NCBI GenBank assembly: GCA_003248935.1
Contig: QFQF01000010.1
Span: forward strand, 60,584 to 124,583
DNA length: 64,000 nucleotides
Direction: 5' to 3'
Source of the DNA: Sphingobium sp.
GTDB taxonomy: Bacteria > Pseudomonadota > Alphaproteobacteria > Sphingomonadales > Sphingomonadaceae
Of the stretch, positions 24,537 to 33,361 are shown piece after piece. Below the pieces are notes generated by a model. The model saw only the letters and a program-made list of their open reading frames with translations. It had not been told where the DNA came from and did no database searches. Every line of letters starts with the position of its first letter. Position 1 is the first letter of the stretch. The position numbers were made by a program, and so were the translations under genes.

Positions 24537-24633
24537 CCTGACGGCCGGATCAAAGCCATGTTTCAACGGCTCTCTTTGCCGCTTCGCCACCCGCCTGTTG
24601 TACAAGTACGCGCTCGCGGCTACACGCGCGCCC

Positions 24634-26811
24634 ATGTCGACAGCAAGCCCCGCCATCACGCCGCAGACCGTTGCCGAGCACGGCCTTTCCCCGGAAGAAT
24701 ATGATCGCGTCCTGAACGCGCTGGGGCGGGAGCCGAACCTCACCGAACTCGGCATCTTCTCGGTCATGTGGTCCGAGCATTGCAGCTACAAGTCGAGCCG
24801 CATCCACCTGAAGAAGCTGCCCACCGAAGGCCCCCAGGTCATCTGTGGCCCGGGCGAGAATGCGGGCGTCGTCGACATCGGAGACGGGCAGGCGGCGATC
24901 TTCAAGATGGAGAGCCACAACCACCCGTCCTATATCGAACCCTATCAGGGCGCGGCGACGGGCGTGGGCGGCATCCTGCGCGACGTGTTCACGATGGGCG
25001 CGCGTCCGGTCGCGAACATGAACGCGCTGCGCTTCGGCCGGCCCGACCATCCGAAGATGCGCCACCTGATCAGCGGCGTCGTGCGCGGCATTGGCGGCTA
25101 CGGAAATTGCGTGGGCGTTCCGACGGTCGGCGGAGAGGTGAACTTCCACCCGGCCTATGACGGCAACATCCTGGTCAACGCGATGACGGTGGGCGTCGCC
25201 GACACGGACAAGATCTTCTACTCCGCCGCCAGCGGTGTCGGCAACCCGATCGTCTATGTGGGGTCGAAGACCGGCCGTGACGGCATCCATGGCGCGACGA
25301 TGGCCAGCGCCGACTTCGGTGAGGATGCGGACGCCAAGCGCCCGACCGTTCAGGTTGGTGACCCGTTCACCGAAAAGCTGCTGATCGAGGCGTGCCTGGA
25401 ACTGATGGCCTCCGACGCGATCGTCGCCATTCAGGACATGGGCGCGGCCGGCCTCACCTCCTCTTCGGTCGAAATGGCGTCGAAGGGTGGCGTCGGCCTG
25501 CTGCTGAACATGGACGCCGTGCCGCAGCGCGAAACCGGCATGACCGCCTATGAGATGATGCTCTCCGAATCGCAGGAGCGCATGTTGATGGTCCTGAAGC
25601 CCGGCCGGGAGGCCTTTGCCGAGGCGATCTTCCACAAATGGGAGTTGGACTTCGCGATCATCGGCGAAGTCACCGACACCGGCCGCATGGTCCTGGTCCA
25701 TCATGGCGAGACGGTGTGCGACATCCCGCTCGCCCCGCTGGCCGACGACGCGCCGCTCTACGACCGCCCCGCCGCCAGCAAGGAAGACTATAAGGCATGG
25801 GCGGGCATCAAGCCGCTGGGAGATATCCCGGAAAGCGCGAACATCGCTACCGATCTGCTCAAGCTCATGGCCTCGCCGGACATCGCCAGCCGCCGCTGGA
25901 TCTGGGAGCAATATGATCACATGGTCGGCGCCGACACGGTGCAGCGCCCGGGCGGCGATGCCGCCGTTGTGCGCGTCCATGGCACGCAGAAGGGGATTGC
26001 GATCAGCACCGACTGCACGCCGCGCTATTGCTATGCCGACCCCTATGAGGGCGGCAAGCAGGCGATCGCCGAATGCTATCGCAACCTGTCGGCGGTCGGC
26101 GCGACGCCGCTCGCCGTCACCAACTGCCTGAACTTCGCCAACCCGCAGCGGCCCGAGATCATGGCGCAGTTCACCGGCTGCCTCGAGGGCATGGGCGACG
26201 CCTGCCGCGCGCTCGACTTCCCGATCGTGTCGGGCAACGTCTCGCTCTACAACGAATCGAAGGCGACCGGCGGCGGCTCGGCGATCCTCCCCACGCCCGC
26301 GATCGGCGGCATCGGCCTGCTCTCGGACGTCGATACCATGGCGACCGTCGCGTTCAAGACTGCGGGCCAGGCCATCTGGCTGATCGGCGGGGACGGCACG
26401 CATCTTGGCCAGTCGATCTGGCTGCGCGAAATCGCCGGCCGGGAGGACGGCGGCGCTCCCACCGTTGATTTGACCGCTGAAAAGGCGAATGCCGCGCTGG
26501 TTCGCGACCTCATTCTTTCCGGTAAGGCAACGGCGGCACACGACATCGCCGACGGCGGCCTGCTCGTGACGGTCGCGGAAATGGCGCTGGCGAGCGGCAT
26601 CGGCGCCGAGCTTGCCGTCGTCCTTGATACAGCGGCTGCATTCGGTGAGGATCAGGGCCGCTACGTCGTCACGACGGCGGCCGACGCAGACATTCCCGGG
26701 GCGATACGGATCGGCACAACCGGCGGCGACAGCGTCGCGGGCGTCGCCATCGCAGACCTGCGCAAGGCCCATGAGGGCTTCTTCCCCGCCCTGATGGACG
26801 GCGCGAACTAG
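24634..26811 (+). CDS. purL: Phosphoribosylformylglycinamidine synthase subunit PurL
   Basis: A 725-residue small-type PurL, the synthetase of the PurL/PurQ/PurS complex, converting FGAR to FGAM with ATP and ammonia from PurQ. Conserved segments are FSVMWSEHCSYKSSR (near 35-50), GPGENAGVVDIGDG, ESHNHPS (near 90), and the second half with VSGNVSLYNES (near 535). Two AIRS-type halves are present. ATG 24634 is preferred over an upstream TTG at 24598. Its stop overlaps that of the convergent bioC-like gene (shared CTAG). No purS or purQ lies adjacent. Confidence 0.97.
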   Translation: MSTASPAITPQTVAEHGLSPEEYDRVLNALGREPNLTELGIFSVMWSEHCSYKSSRIHLKKLPTEGPQVICGPGENAGVVDIGDGQAAIFKMESHNHPSYIEPYQGAATGVGGILRDVFTMGARPVANMNALRFGRPDHPKMRHLISGVVRGIGGYGNCVGVPTVGGEVNFHPAYDGNILVNAMTVGVADTDKIFYSAASGVGNPIVYVGSKTGRDGIHGATMASADFGEDADAKRPTVQVGDPFTEKLLIEACLELMASDAIVAIQDMGAAGLTSSSVEMASKGGVGLLLNMDAVPQRETGMTAYEMMLSESQERMLMVLKPGREAFAEAIFHKWELDFAIIGEVTDTGRMVLVHHGETVCDIPLAPLADDAPLYDRPAASKEDYKAWAGIKPLGDIPESANIATDLLKLMASPDIASRRWIWEQYDHMVGADTVQRPGGDAAVVRVHGTQKGIAISTDCTPRYCYADPYEGGKQAIAECYRNLSAVGATPLAVTNCLNFANPQRPEIMAQFTGCLEGMGDACRALDFPIVSGNVSLYNESKATGGGSAILPTPAIGGIGLLSDVDTMATVAFKTAGQAIWLIGGDGTHLGQSIWLREIAGREDGGAPTVDLTAEKANAALVRDLILSGKATAAHDIADGGLLVTVAEMALASGIGAELAVVLDTAAAFGEDQGRYVVTTAADADIPGAIRIGTTGGDSVAGVAIADLRKAHEGFFPALMDGAN

Positions 26812-27578
26812 GTTTCGATCCGGGTCACGCGCGCGAACACCACATGATAGGCGTCGCGCGCGCCGGCATCGTCGAACACCCGCATGACCCGGCGCAGATC
26901 GCCGGGTGACAGCGGCGCGCGCCCCTCGGCCGGGATAGCGGCACCAATGCCTTTCAGATGCCGCAGCAGGCCCCGCGCATCGCCGCATTCGAGCGGATAG
27001 TCCTCGTCGAACGCGAACGCGTCGGCATATCCGCCGATCATCGCGCGCACCGCGTCCAGCGACGGATAGGCTGGCGTCCCACCGACCAGCCCGCACGCGG
27101 CATGGGCGGCGCGCCAGCTTGCAAAGCTGCGCTCCGCCATGGTCGAGAACAGCAGGCTGCCTCCGGGGCGGAGCAACGCCACCTGACGCCCGATCGCCTC
27201 TCCCAGATCGTCGAACCACTGGAATGTCAGGCTGGAGAGGATGAGGTCGAACCACGCCCCTTCAAACCACGGCCTTTCCCCGTCCATCGGCAGGAAGGTG
27301 CCAGCGACCATCCCCCCTTCCGCCGCCTTTCCGACCATGGCGGGCGACAGGTCCGTCACGAGAAGGTCGGCGTCGGGCCAGCGCGCCTGTATCTCGCGTG
27401 TCAGGAGACCGGTTCCGCAACCGATCTCCAGGATACGCGGGCGGGGCGGCAGAGCGAGCAGTCCCGCCAGATCGGCCAGCGTGATCGCAGCAGTCCGCTG
27501 GACGCCCGCATGGCGTTCATAGCCGTCAGCGGCCGCGCCGAAGGCGGCGCCGATCCTGTCCTTGCGCACGGCGTTCAT
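26808..27578 (-). CDS. bioC: BioC-like SAM-dependent methyltransferase (malonyl-ACP O-methyltransferase)
   Basis: A 256-residue class I methyltransferase with the BioC-type opening KDRIGAAFGAAADGYERHAGVQ (residues 6-27), SAM motif I ILEIGCGTGLL (about 48-58), motif II DLLVTDLSPAM and FDLILSSLTFQWFDD (about 110-124). BioC methylates malonyl-ACP to begin pimelate (biotin) synthesis, and the opening plus the QWFDD motif support that. No bio genes are adjacent and the C-terminal part is variable, so a different small-acid methyltransferase remains possible. ATG 27578; upstream residues lack similarity. Convergent with purL, stops overlapping by four bases. Confidence 0.75.
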   Translation of the reverse strand: MNAVRKDRIGAAFGAAADGYERHAGVQRTAAITLADLAGLLALPPRPRILEIGCGTGLLTREIQARWPDADLLVTDLSPAMVGKAAEGGMVAGTFLPMDGERPWFEGAWFDLILSSLTFQWFDDLGEAIGRQVALLRPGGSLLFSTMAERSFASWRAAHAACGLVGGTPAYPSLDAVRAMIGGYADAFAFDEDYPLECGDARGLLRHLKGIGAAIPAEGRAPLSPGDLRRVMRVFDDAGARDAYHVVFARVTRIET

Positions 27579-27675
27579 GGTGCATGCCGTGACAGAAGCC
27601 GCCGTGATTTTCCAGAGGGCGCGGATCGGCGCATCCGCCTTGCGTACGGACAGCAACGCTTATAGCGCTCGCCCC

Positions 27676-28920
27676 ATGCATACTGGCGACCGTATCCTTT
27701 CGCTCGACGCGCTGCGCGGCTTTGCCGTCATGGGCATCCTGCTGATGAACATCACCGCCTTCGCCCTCCCGGACTCCGCCTATTTCAACCCCCGCGCCTG
27801 GGGCGGCACGGGGCCGGCCGATCTGCTGGCATGGACAGCCGCGTTCGTTCTGGTCGACGGAAAGATGCGGGGCCTGTTCTCACTGCTGTTCGGCGCGTCG
27901 ATGCTGCTGATCATCGATCGGGCGGAAATGAGCGGACGCGACGGACGGCGGGTGCATCTGGTCCGGTCGGCCTGGCTGTTCCTTATCGGCCTCGCCCACT
28001 ATCTGCTGCTCTGGTGGGGCGACATATTGATGCTCTACGCGATCATCGGCTGCATCGCGTTGCTGTTCGTCGGTCACGATCCGATGGGCCTGGTCAAATG
28101 GGCGTTCGGCTGCTTCGCGGCGCATTTCCTGCTGATGCTGATGATCGTGGCCTCCCTTCACGGAATGCGGCACGCGGCCATGCAGCCCGATGCCGGCGCC
28201 GACGTCATCACCGCCTTTCGCGAGACCCTGGCAACGCTGGGCGAACCGGGCACGCCGCAGATTGCCCATTCCCTCGCCACCTATCGCGCAGGGTTCGGCA
28301 CCGTGATCGGCCACCATGCCGCCACGCTCATGGATCATCTTCACCTGCTGCTCTACTTCGGACTGGATACGCTGGGCTTCATGCTGCTCGGCATGGCGAT
28401 GCTGAAGGGCGGGTTCCTGACCGGCGGCTGGGACGCGGATCAGTATCGCCGGACCGCCCGCCACTGCCTTGTCATCGGCCTTGTCCCCATGATCCTGATC
28501 GCGGCATGGCTGCTATGGCAGGGTTTTCCGACGCTCGCGACGTTCGACGCGGTGATGACCTGGTCCTTCCCGTTCCGTATCCCCCTGACCGTCGGATATG
28601 CCGCACTGTTCCTGACCGTCATCCTGCGGCGGCGGGGCAGCGCGTTGATCGATCGCGTCGCCGCAACGGGCCGCATGGCGCTCAGCAACTATCTCGGCAC
28701 CAGCCTGCTGATGTGTGCGCTGTTCTACGGATGGGGCCTCGGCCTGTTCGGCCATGTCGGGCGAGCCGCGATTTACCTCTTCGTTCCGGCGGTCTGGGCT
28801 GTCATGCTGCTCTGGTCGAAGCCGTGGCTCGACCGATTCGCCTATGGCCCTGTCGAGTGGTTGTGGCGCAGCCTGTCGCGCGGCGAGATGCAAAAGATGC
28901 GCAAAAGCGTCCCGTCCTGA
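27676..28920 (+). CDS. DUF418 family integral membrane protein
   Basis: A 414-residue protein with about ten membrane segments. It opens with DRILSLDALRGFAVMGILLMNITAF, the conserved N-terminal signature of the YeiB/DUF418 family. The C-terminal DUF418 domain (about 250-400) contains GRMALSNYLGTSLL. The family resembles acyltransferase-3 membrane enzymes, but the biochemical role is not established. ATG 27676; its start is 97 bp from the divergent bioC-like gene. The stop is followed within 30 bp by the iron-box region of bfd. Confidence 0.85.
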   Translation: MHTGDRILSLDALRGFAVMGILLMNITAFALPDSAYFNPRAWGGTGPADLLAWTAAFVLVDGKMRGLFSLLFGASMLLIIDRAEMSGRDGRRVHLVRSAWLFLIGLAHYLLLWWGDILMLYAIIGCIALLFVGHDPMGLVKWAFGCFAAHFLLMLMIVASLHGMRHAAMQPDAGADVITAFRETLATLGEPGTPQIAHSLATYRAGFGTVIGHHAATLMDHLHLLLYFGLDTLGFMLLGMAMLKGGFLTGGWDADQYRRTARHCLVIGLVPMILIAAWLLWQGFPTLATFDAVMTWSFPFRIPLTVGYAALFLTVILRRRGSALIDRVAATGRMALSNYLGTSLLMCALFYGWGLGLFGHVGRAAIYLFVPAVWAVMLLWSKPWLDRFAYGPVEWLWRSLSRGEMQKMRKSVPS

Positions 28921-28949
28921 TCCGCAATCGCAGACGCCGATCATTTACT

Positions 28950-28970
28950 ATTGCGACCTATTATCACTAT
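28950..28970 (+). promoter_or_regulatory. Candidate Fur-type iron box and promoter of bfd
   Basis: ATTGCGACCTATTATCACTA at 28950-28969 resembles alphaproteobacterial Fur boxes of the ATTGCGAnnnATTnTCAnT type. It overlaps a possible promoter, TTGCGA (28951-28956) and TATCTG (28974-28979) with 17 bp between. Repression of bfd by Fur-iron is the natural reading: ferritin-release ferredoxin would be made in iron shortage. Confidence 0.55.
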
Positions 28971-28999
28971 CGCTATCTGAGGATTCTCAGGAGAAGCTG

Positions 29000-29170
29000 A
29001 TGGTCGTCTGCGTCTGTAATGCCATTCGGGAAAAGGACTTGAGGGAAGCCGTTCGCGACGGAGCAGACAGCCCGTGCAGCGCCTATGCCCGCTTCGGACG
29101 CCGCCCCAAATGCGGCCAGTGCGTATCTTTCGCGCGAACCATTATCGCTGCAGAGCGTGCGACTGCCTAG
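29000..29170 (+). CDS. bfd: Bacterioferritin-associated ferredoxin
   Basis: A 56-residue [2Fe-2S] protein, MVVCVCNAIREKDLREAV and onward. It carries the Bfd cysteine pattern CxC near the start (Cys4, Cys6) and CGQC (about 38-41), with the KCG loop that contacts bacterioferritin. Bfd reduces Fe3+ in the bacterioferritin core so iron can be released. ATG 29000 has AGGAGA seven bases upstream. bfr follows 108 bp downstream with a promoter of its own, so storage and release genes are adjacent but separately controllable. Confidence 0.92.
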   Translation: MVVCVCNAIREKDLREAVRDGADSPCSAYARFGRRPKCGQCVSFARTIIAAERATA

Positions 29171-29213
29171 CAATCTCACGCCAGAAAACGGCTGATTTCT
29201 GCGGTTTTCAGGC

Positions 29214-29242
29214 TTAACAAGAGCCCCGCCTGCCCCTATACT
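29214..29242 (+). promoter_or_regulatory. Predicted promoter of bfr
   Basis: TTAACA (29214-29219) and TATACT (29237-29242) with a 17-bp spacer, 36 bp before the bfr start codon. No Fur-type box is visible over it, unlike at bfd. Confidence 0.65.
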
Positions 29243-29278
29243 CGCGCCACTTTCATACAGCACGAGGAGGCAGGCGCC

Positions 29279-29758
29279 ATGAAGGGCGACCCCAAGGTTA
29301 TCGATTTCCTGAACGAGGCGCTCAAGAATGAGCTGACCGCGATCAACCAGTATTTCCTGCACTACCGGATGCTGAATCACTGGGGCATCAGCAAGCTCGC
29401 CAAGTTCGAATATGAAGAATCGATCGACGAGATGAAGCACGCCGACAAGCTGGCGGAGCGCATCCTGTTCCTCGACGGCCTGCCCAATTTCCAGCTTCTG
29501 GGTCGCCTGAAGATCGGCGAGACGGTGGAGGAAATCCTCAAGGCCGACCTCGAACTCGAATATGAGGCGCTGCCCCTGCTCAAGGACGCGATCGCCCATT
29601 GCGAGAGCGTGCGCGACTATGTCAGCCGCGACCTATTCCAGAAAATCCTCGACAGCGAGGAAGAGCATGTCGACACGCTGGAAACCCAGTTCGAGATGAT
29701 CGAACGCATGGGCATCCAGAACTATATCCAGCTTCAGTCGGAAGCGGCGGAAGACTGA
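29279..29758 (+). CDS. bfr: Bacterioferritin
   Basis: A 159-residue four-helix protein closely similar to E. coli Bfr throughout. The heme-ligand Met52 is present (DEMKH), and the ferroxidase ligands are in place: Glu18 (NELT), Glu51, His54, and the later Glu/His of EEEHVDTLE. It forms a 24-mer shell storing iron as ferric mineral. AGGAGG lies upstream. The N-terminal KGDPKVIDFLNE matches the family start. Followed by a strong terminator, so it is monocistronic. Confidence 0.97.
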   Translation: MKGDPKVIDFLNEALKNELTAINQYFLHYRMLNHWGISKLAKFEYEESIDEMKHADKLAERILFLDGLPNFQLLGRLKIGETVEEILKADLELEYEALPLLKDAIAHCESVRDYVSRDLFQKILDSEEEHVDTLETQFEMIERMGIQNYIQLQSEAAED

Positions 29759-29815
29759 CAGATTACCTGCCCGGGCGGTTTATCCGTGCCGGGCATGACC
29801 ATCCGCAAGGATATC

Positions 29816-29841
29816 GGGCGAGGCGCAACCTCGCCCTTTTT
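29816..29841 (+). terminator. Rho-independent terminator of bfr
   Basis: GGGCGAGG (29816-29823) and CCTCGCCC (29829-29836) around a CGCAA loop, then TTTTT at 29837-29841. Confidence 0.92.
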
Positions 29842-29844
29842 GTT

Positions 29845-30279
29845 TCAGCCGTTGGAGCTCAGGCGGCCAAAGCCGGGGCCTGCATCGGCCTTCCGGCCAA
29901 AAGTGGCGCGGCGCTGGACCAGCGGGCTCGAATCCGATTCCAGGGTCGCGATCGTCTCGCTGAAGCAGCCGCGCAATGCGACCACCGTTTCGATCAGTTC
30001 CTCTGGGCTCTCGCGATATTCGACACAGCGCCGGGCGACCATTTCGATCTCCTCGGCCATCTGGCCGAGGCGCTGGGCACCGAACTGGTAGGATTCGCCC
30101 TTCAGCGTGTGGGCAGGAATGACCAGGGCTGCCGGGTTGCGCTGGCGCATGGCATCCTCGATCGCACGGACCGACTTGATGCCATCTTCCTTGAAATAGC
30201 CGAGAATGCGGACAAATCCGGACCCCATCTCCGCCCGCGCCTGCGAAACGCGCGTCGCGTCGATCAGCCTGACATCCAT
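29845..30279 (-). CDS. Stand-alone Hpt (histidine phosphotransfer) domain protein
   Basis: A 144-residue helical protein carrying the Hpt signature AHTLKGESYQFGA (about residues 52-64), whose His is the phosphorylation site. It would relay phosphate between a hybrid kinase and a response regulator. It has no kinase or receiver domain of its own and none adjacent. A hybrid kinase with a receiver domain occurs at 50964-52961 in this window, but a link is speculative. The start is uncertain: ATG 30279 (MDVRLIDATRV) fits the domain boundary; ATGs at 30303 and 30306 are alternatives. Confidence 0.85.
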   Translation of the reverse strand: MDVRLIDATRVSQARAEMGSGFVRILGYFKEDGIKSVRAIEDAMRQRNPAALVIPAHTLKGESYQFGAQRLGQMAEEIEMVARRCVEYRESPEELIETVVALRGCFSETIATLESDSSPLVQRRATFGRKADAGPGFGRLSSNG

Positions 30280-30364
30280 ATGCCCCACGTGCCTGCGCTC
30301 CATCACCTTGTCGTGCCGCGCAGGTTTAAACCAGATTGGGTAAATAGGGCGTTAAAGCAGGCCC

Positions 30365-30589
30365 TTACCGATCGCTCCGCTCAAGAGCGAAACATGCTGC
30401 CCCTTCCCCGGCCTCACGGGAAAAGCGCCAGCCCGCCGACAGCGCCAGCGCTTCCAGTTCTTTCGCCGCTGCAGGATCGTCAGCCAGCACCGTCACCGCC
30501 CCGGCTTCCCGCATCGCACGCGCCGCACGCAAAGCCGGCCACGGACACCGCATCCCCCGCGCATCGATCCGAACCGGATCATTTTTCAT
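30365..30589 (-). CDS. TusA-family sulfurtransferase-like protein
   Basis: A 74-residue protein with the TusA/SirA/YedF signature GMRCPWPALRAARAM (about residues 11-25), in which the single Cys carries persulfide sulfur. Family members pass sulfur for tRNA thiolation, molybdenum cofactor or other pathways. Its start overlaps the end of der by 11 bases, so it is translationally coupled to der, although the functions are not obviously linked. No TusBCD genes are nearby. Confidence 0.88.
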   Translation of the reverse strand: MKNDPVRIDARGMRCPWPALRAARAMREAGAVTVLADDPAAAKELEALALSAGWRFSREAGEGAACFALERSDR

Positions 30590-31955
30590 AGGGGCTGCGT
30601 GAATTCCGCAAGGTGAGGCGCACCGGCACAGCGCCGAAGCCCAGTTCCCGCCGGATGCCGTTCACCAGATAGCGCCGGTAGCTTTCCGGCAGAATATCCA
30701 GCCGCGAACCAAACAGGATGAAGCCGGGCGGCCGCGTCTTCGCCTGGGTGATGTAGCGCAGCTTGATCCGCTTGCCGCCGGGCGCGGGCGGCGGGTTCGC
30801 TTCCAGCGCACGTTCAAACCAGCGGTTGAGGACGCCGGTCGACACGCGCTGGGACCAGGTCGTCCGCGTCTCGAACGCGACCCGGATCAACTCATCCAGC
30901 CCCTTCCCCGTGGCTGCTGATGCCGTGAGGATCGGCAAGCCTTTCACCTGCGCCAACCCGTCCTCGAGCGCCTTCTTTATGCCCTGGTACAAGGCGGAGC
31001 CGTGCTCGACCGTGTCCCATTTGTTGAGGGCGATGATCAGCGCACGCCCCTCCTCGATCACCTTGTCGGCGATACGCAGGTCCTGCGCCTCCAGCCCGCG
31101 CGTAGCATCGAGCAGGAGGACGACAACCTCTGCGAAGTTGACGGCGTTGAGTCCGTCGGAAACGGCGAGCTTCTCCAGCTTGTCCTGCACCTTCGCACGC
31201 TTGCGCATGCCCGCCGTGTCGATCAGGCGCACCGGCCGTTCCCGGCCGTCGGCGTCGGTCCATTGCCAGTCGACCGCGATGCTGTCACGCGTGATACCCG
31301 CTTCAGGCCCGGTCAGCAGGCGATTCTCGCCCAGGATACGGTTGATGAGGGTGGACTTGCCTGCGTTTGGCCGCCCGACGATCGCCAGCTTGAGCGGGGC
31401 GCTTTCGTCGGCCTCCTCATCATCTTCAACGACTTCATCATCGGGAAGCTCTCCCGCCGCCGCTTCTACGAGAGGCAGAAGCGCCTGGAACAGGTCGGAC
31501 AGCCCCTGTCCATGTTCGGCCGAGAAAGGCACCGGATCGCCCAGGCCAAGGCTGAATGCCTCCAGCACACCGGCATCGGCGGCCTTCCCCTCCGCCTTGT
31601 TCGCGAGCACGACCACAGGCACATCGCCGCCACGCAGCCAGCGTGCAATCTCCTCGTCGAGGGGCGTGAGACCAGCGCGGGCATCGACGACGAACAGGGC
31701 AACGTCGGCGCTCGCAACGGCGGCCTCCGTCTGCATCCGCATCCGGCCCGGCAGCGACTGCGGGTCTTCATCCTCATAACCGGCGGTATCGATCAGGCGG
31801 AAATCGAGCCCCAACATGGAGACGTCACCCTCCCGCCGGTCGCGCGTGACACCGGGCTGGTCATCGACCAGCGCCAGCTTCTTTCCGATCAACCTGTTGA
31901 ACAGCGTGGACTTGCCGACATTGGGCCGCCCGACGATCGCAACTACGGGCAGCAT
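30579..31955 (-). CDS. der: Ribosome biogenesis GTPase Der (EngA)
   Basis: A 458-residue protein with two tandem GTPase domains. The first has GRPNVGKSTLFNRL (residues 8-21), the second GRPNAGKSTLINRI (near 193-206). Each has its DTAG and NKxD motifs (DTAGYEDED; DTAGMRKR; NKAE; NKWD). A C-terminal KH-like domain follows. An acidic insertion (about 172-186) lies between the domains. Der matures the 50S subunit. The order YfgM-like, bamB, der on one strand equals the E. coli yfgM-bamB-der order. Confidence 0.97.
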   Translation of the reverse strand: MLPVVAIVGRPNVGKSTLFNRLIGKKLALVDDQPGVTRDRREGDVSMLGLDFRLIDTAGYEDEDPQSLPGRMRMQTEAAVASADVALFVVDARAGLTPLDEEIARWLRGGDVPVVVLANKAEGKAADAGVLEAFSLGLGDPVPFSAEHGQGLSDLFQALLPLVEAAAGELPDDEVVEDDEEADESAPLKLAIVGRPNAGKSTLINRILGENRLLTGPEAGITRDSIAVDWQWTDADGRERPVRLIDTAGMRKRAKVQDKLEKLAVSDGLNAVNFAEVVVLLLDATRGLEAQDLRIADKVIEEGRALIIALNKWDTVEHGSALYQGIKKALEDGLAQVKGLPILTASAATGKGLDELIRVAFETRTTWSQRVSTGVLNRWFERALEANPPPAPGGKRIKLRYITQAKTRPPGFILFGSRLDILPESYRRYLVNGIRRELGFGAVPVRLTLRNSRSPYEK

Positions 31956-31994
31956 GTCGTGCCTTGTCCTTCCGTTTTGTTACCCCCGGCCCTG

Positions 31995-33338
31995 TTATTT
32001 CAGGGCCGTCAGCTTGCCGTCGTCGGCGAGGATGTAGAGCGTCTTGCCCGCCACGACCGGCGACAGCGACATGGAACGCCCCAGGTCATCCGGCTTCTGC
32101 GACACGCCGGTGGCGGGATCAACATAGATGAGTTCACCGGCGGTGGACACCAGTATCAGGTGATTGCCCGCCAGCACGGGGCCGGTCCAGCGAATGGCCC
32201 CCTTCTTTTTCTTTTCGCTGCGCCAGCGGTCAAGCTGGCTGATCCAGCGGATCTTGCCGGTCGCACGCGCGACGCAGAGCAGCTTCGCGTCGGATGTGAC
32301 GACGAAAACCCACTCGCCGACCACGGCGGGCGTTGCAATGCCGGCGATGTTGATTTCCCACAGACGCTGGCCGCTGACCAGTTCGTAAGACGCCATGCGC
32401 CCGCCCTGACCGATCGCGAACACGCGGCCGCGATCGATCACGGGATCGGCATCGATATCGGTCAGCGTCGCGACGGACGTGGAAATGCTGGTGCGCGAAA
32501 GCGCGTCGCCCCAGAGCGAACGGCCGTTCTCATAGCGATAGGCGGACAGTTCGCCCGAACTGTAACCCGCGATCACGGTGCCCTGGGCAGCGGCCGGCGC
32601 CGCAACGCCGAACACGCCGGTCGCCTCCAGCGTACCGCTGTCGGTCCACTGGGTCGCGCCATCGCTCTGGTTCAGCGCGAAAATCTGGTTGTCCTGGCTC
32701 ATGACATAGACATGGCCGTTGGCAAGGGTCGGCGCTCCGCGCAACGGCCCGCCCGGACGCATCTTCCACACGACAGCGCCGTCGGCGGCATTCATGGCCA
32801 CCACGTCGCCGACGCCGGTGCTGGCATAGAGGCGGTCGCCAAGAACGCTGACGCCGCCGCCGAACAGCGCACGGCCGTTGCCTTCCGACGGCAGCGCCGT
32901 CTGCCACAACCGCGCACCGCTGTTCGCATCAAGGGCGATGACGCGCGCCGACGCATCGATCACATAAATCTTGCCGTTCGCAACCACCGGCGCGGACGCA
33001 AGACGCGCCTGAGGGGTCGAGCCCTCGATCGACACGTCCCAGACACGACGGGGGTTCGCGGCAAGGGCCAGATGGCCCATCGTCTTTGCCGGACTGCCGC
33101 CCGGCTGCGCCCATTCGGCATTCTCATACTGCTCGGGCAGGGTCACCGACACGTCGGCGATCGTCGGATCGACCTCCACGCCACGCTCGGCCGTCAGGAT
33201 GGACGTCCGCTTGCCGACCACGGGGGTCTTCTTGCTGTCACGTCCCTTACCACCGAACACCGCACAGGAGGCGAGCAGGCTCATACAGCCCACCATCAGC
33301 CCTATCTTCGCTATCTTGCCGAACGCCTGCATGCCCAT
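31995..33338 (-). CDS. bamB: Outer membrane protein assembly lipoprotein BamB (PQQ-repeat beta propeller)
   Basis: A lipoprotein of about 447 residues. The signal peptide ends in a lipobox, LLASC, so the Cys is lipidated. An eight-bladed PQQ-like propeller follows, with repeated GKIYVIDASARVIALDANSGARLW and GHVYVMSQDNQIFALN units. BamB is the scaffold of the BAM complex. Start choice: ATG 33338 has AAGGCGGGG just upstream and gives a normal signal peptide; ATG 33356 and GTG 33365 are possible longer starts. Preceded by the YfgM-like gene (stop 33362) and followed by der, as in E. coli. Confidence 0.92.
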   Translation of the reverse strand: MGMQAFGKIAKIGLMVGCMSLLASCAVFGGKGRDSKKTPVVGKRTSILTAERGVEVDPTIADVSVTLPEQYENAEWAQPGGSPAKTMGHLALAANPRRVWDVSIEGSTPQARLASAPVVANGKIYVIDASARVIALDANSGARLWQTALPSEGNGRALFGGGVSVLGDRLYASTGVGDVVAMNAADGAVVWKMRPGGPLRGAPTLANGHVYVMSQDNQIFALNQSDGATQWTDSGTLEATGVFGVAAPAAAQGTVIAGYSSGELSAYRYENGRSLWGDALSRTSISTSVATLTDIDADPVIDRGRVFAIGQGGRMASYELVSGQRLWEINIAGIATPAVVGEWVFVVTSDAKLLCVARATGKIRWISQLDRWRSEKKKKGAIRWTGPVLAGNHLILVSTAGELIYVDPATGVSQKPDDLGRSMSLSPVVAGKTLYILADDGKLTALK

Positions 33339-33361
33339 CCCCGCCTTCGTCGTCATCCGCG

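Noticed and set aside
24550..27255. A 901-codon minus-strand frame across purL
   Set aside because: It is a shadow of purL with biased composition and no recognisable motif.
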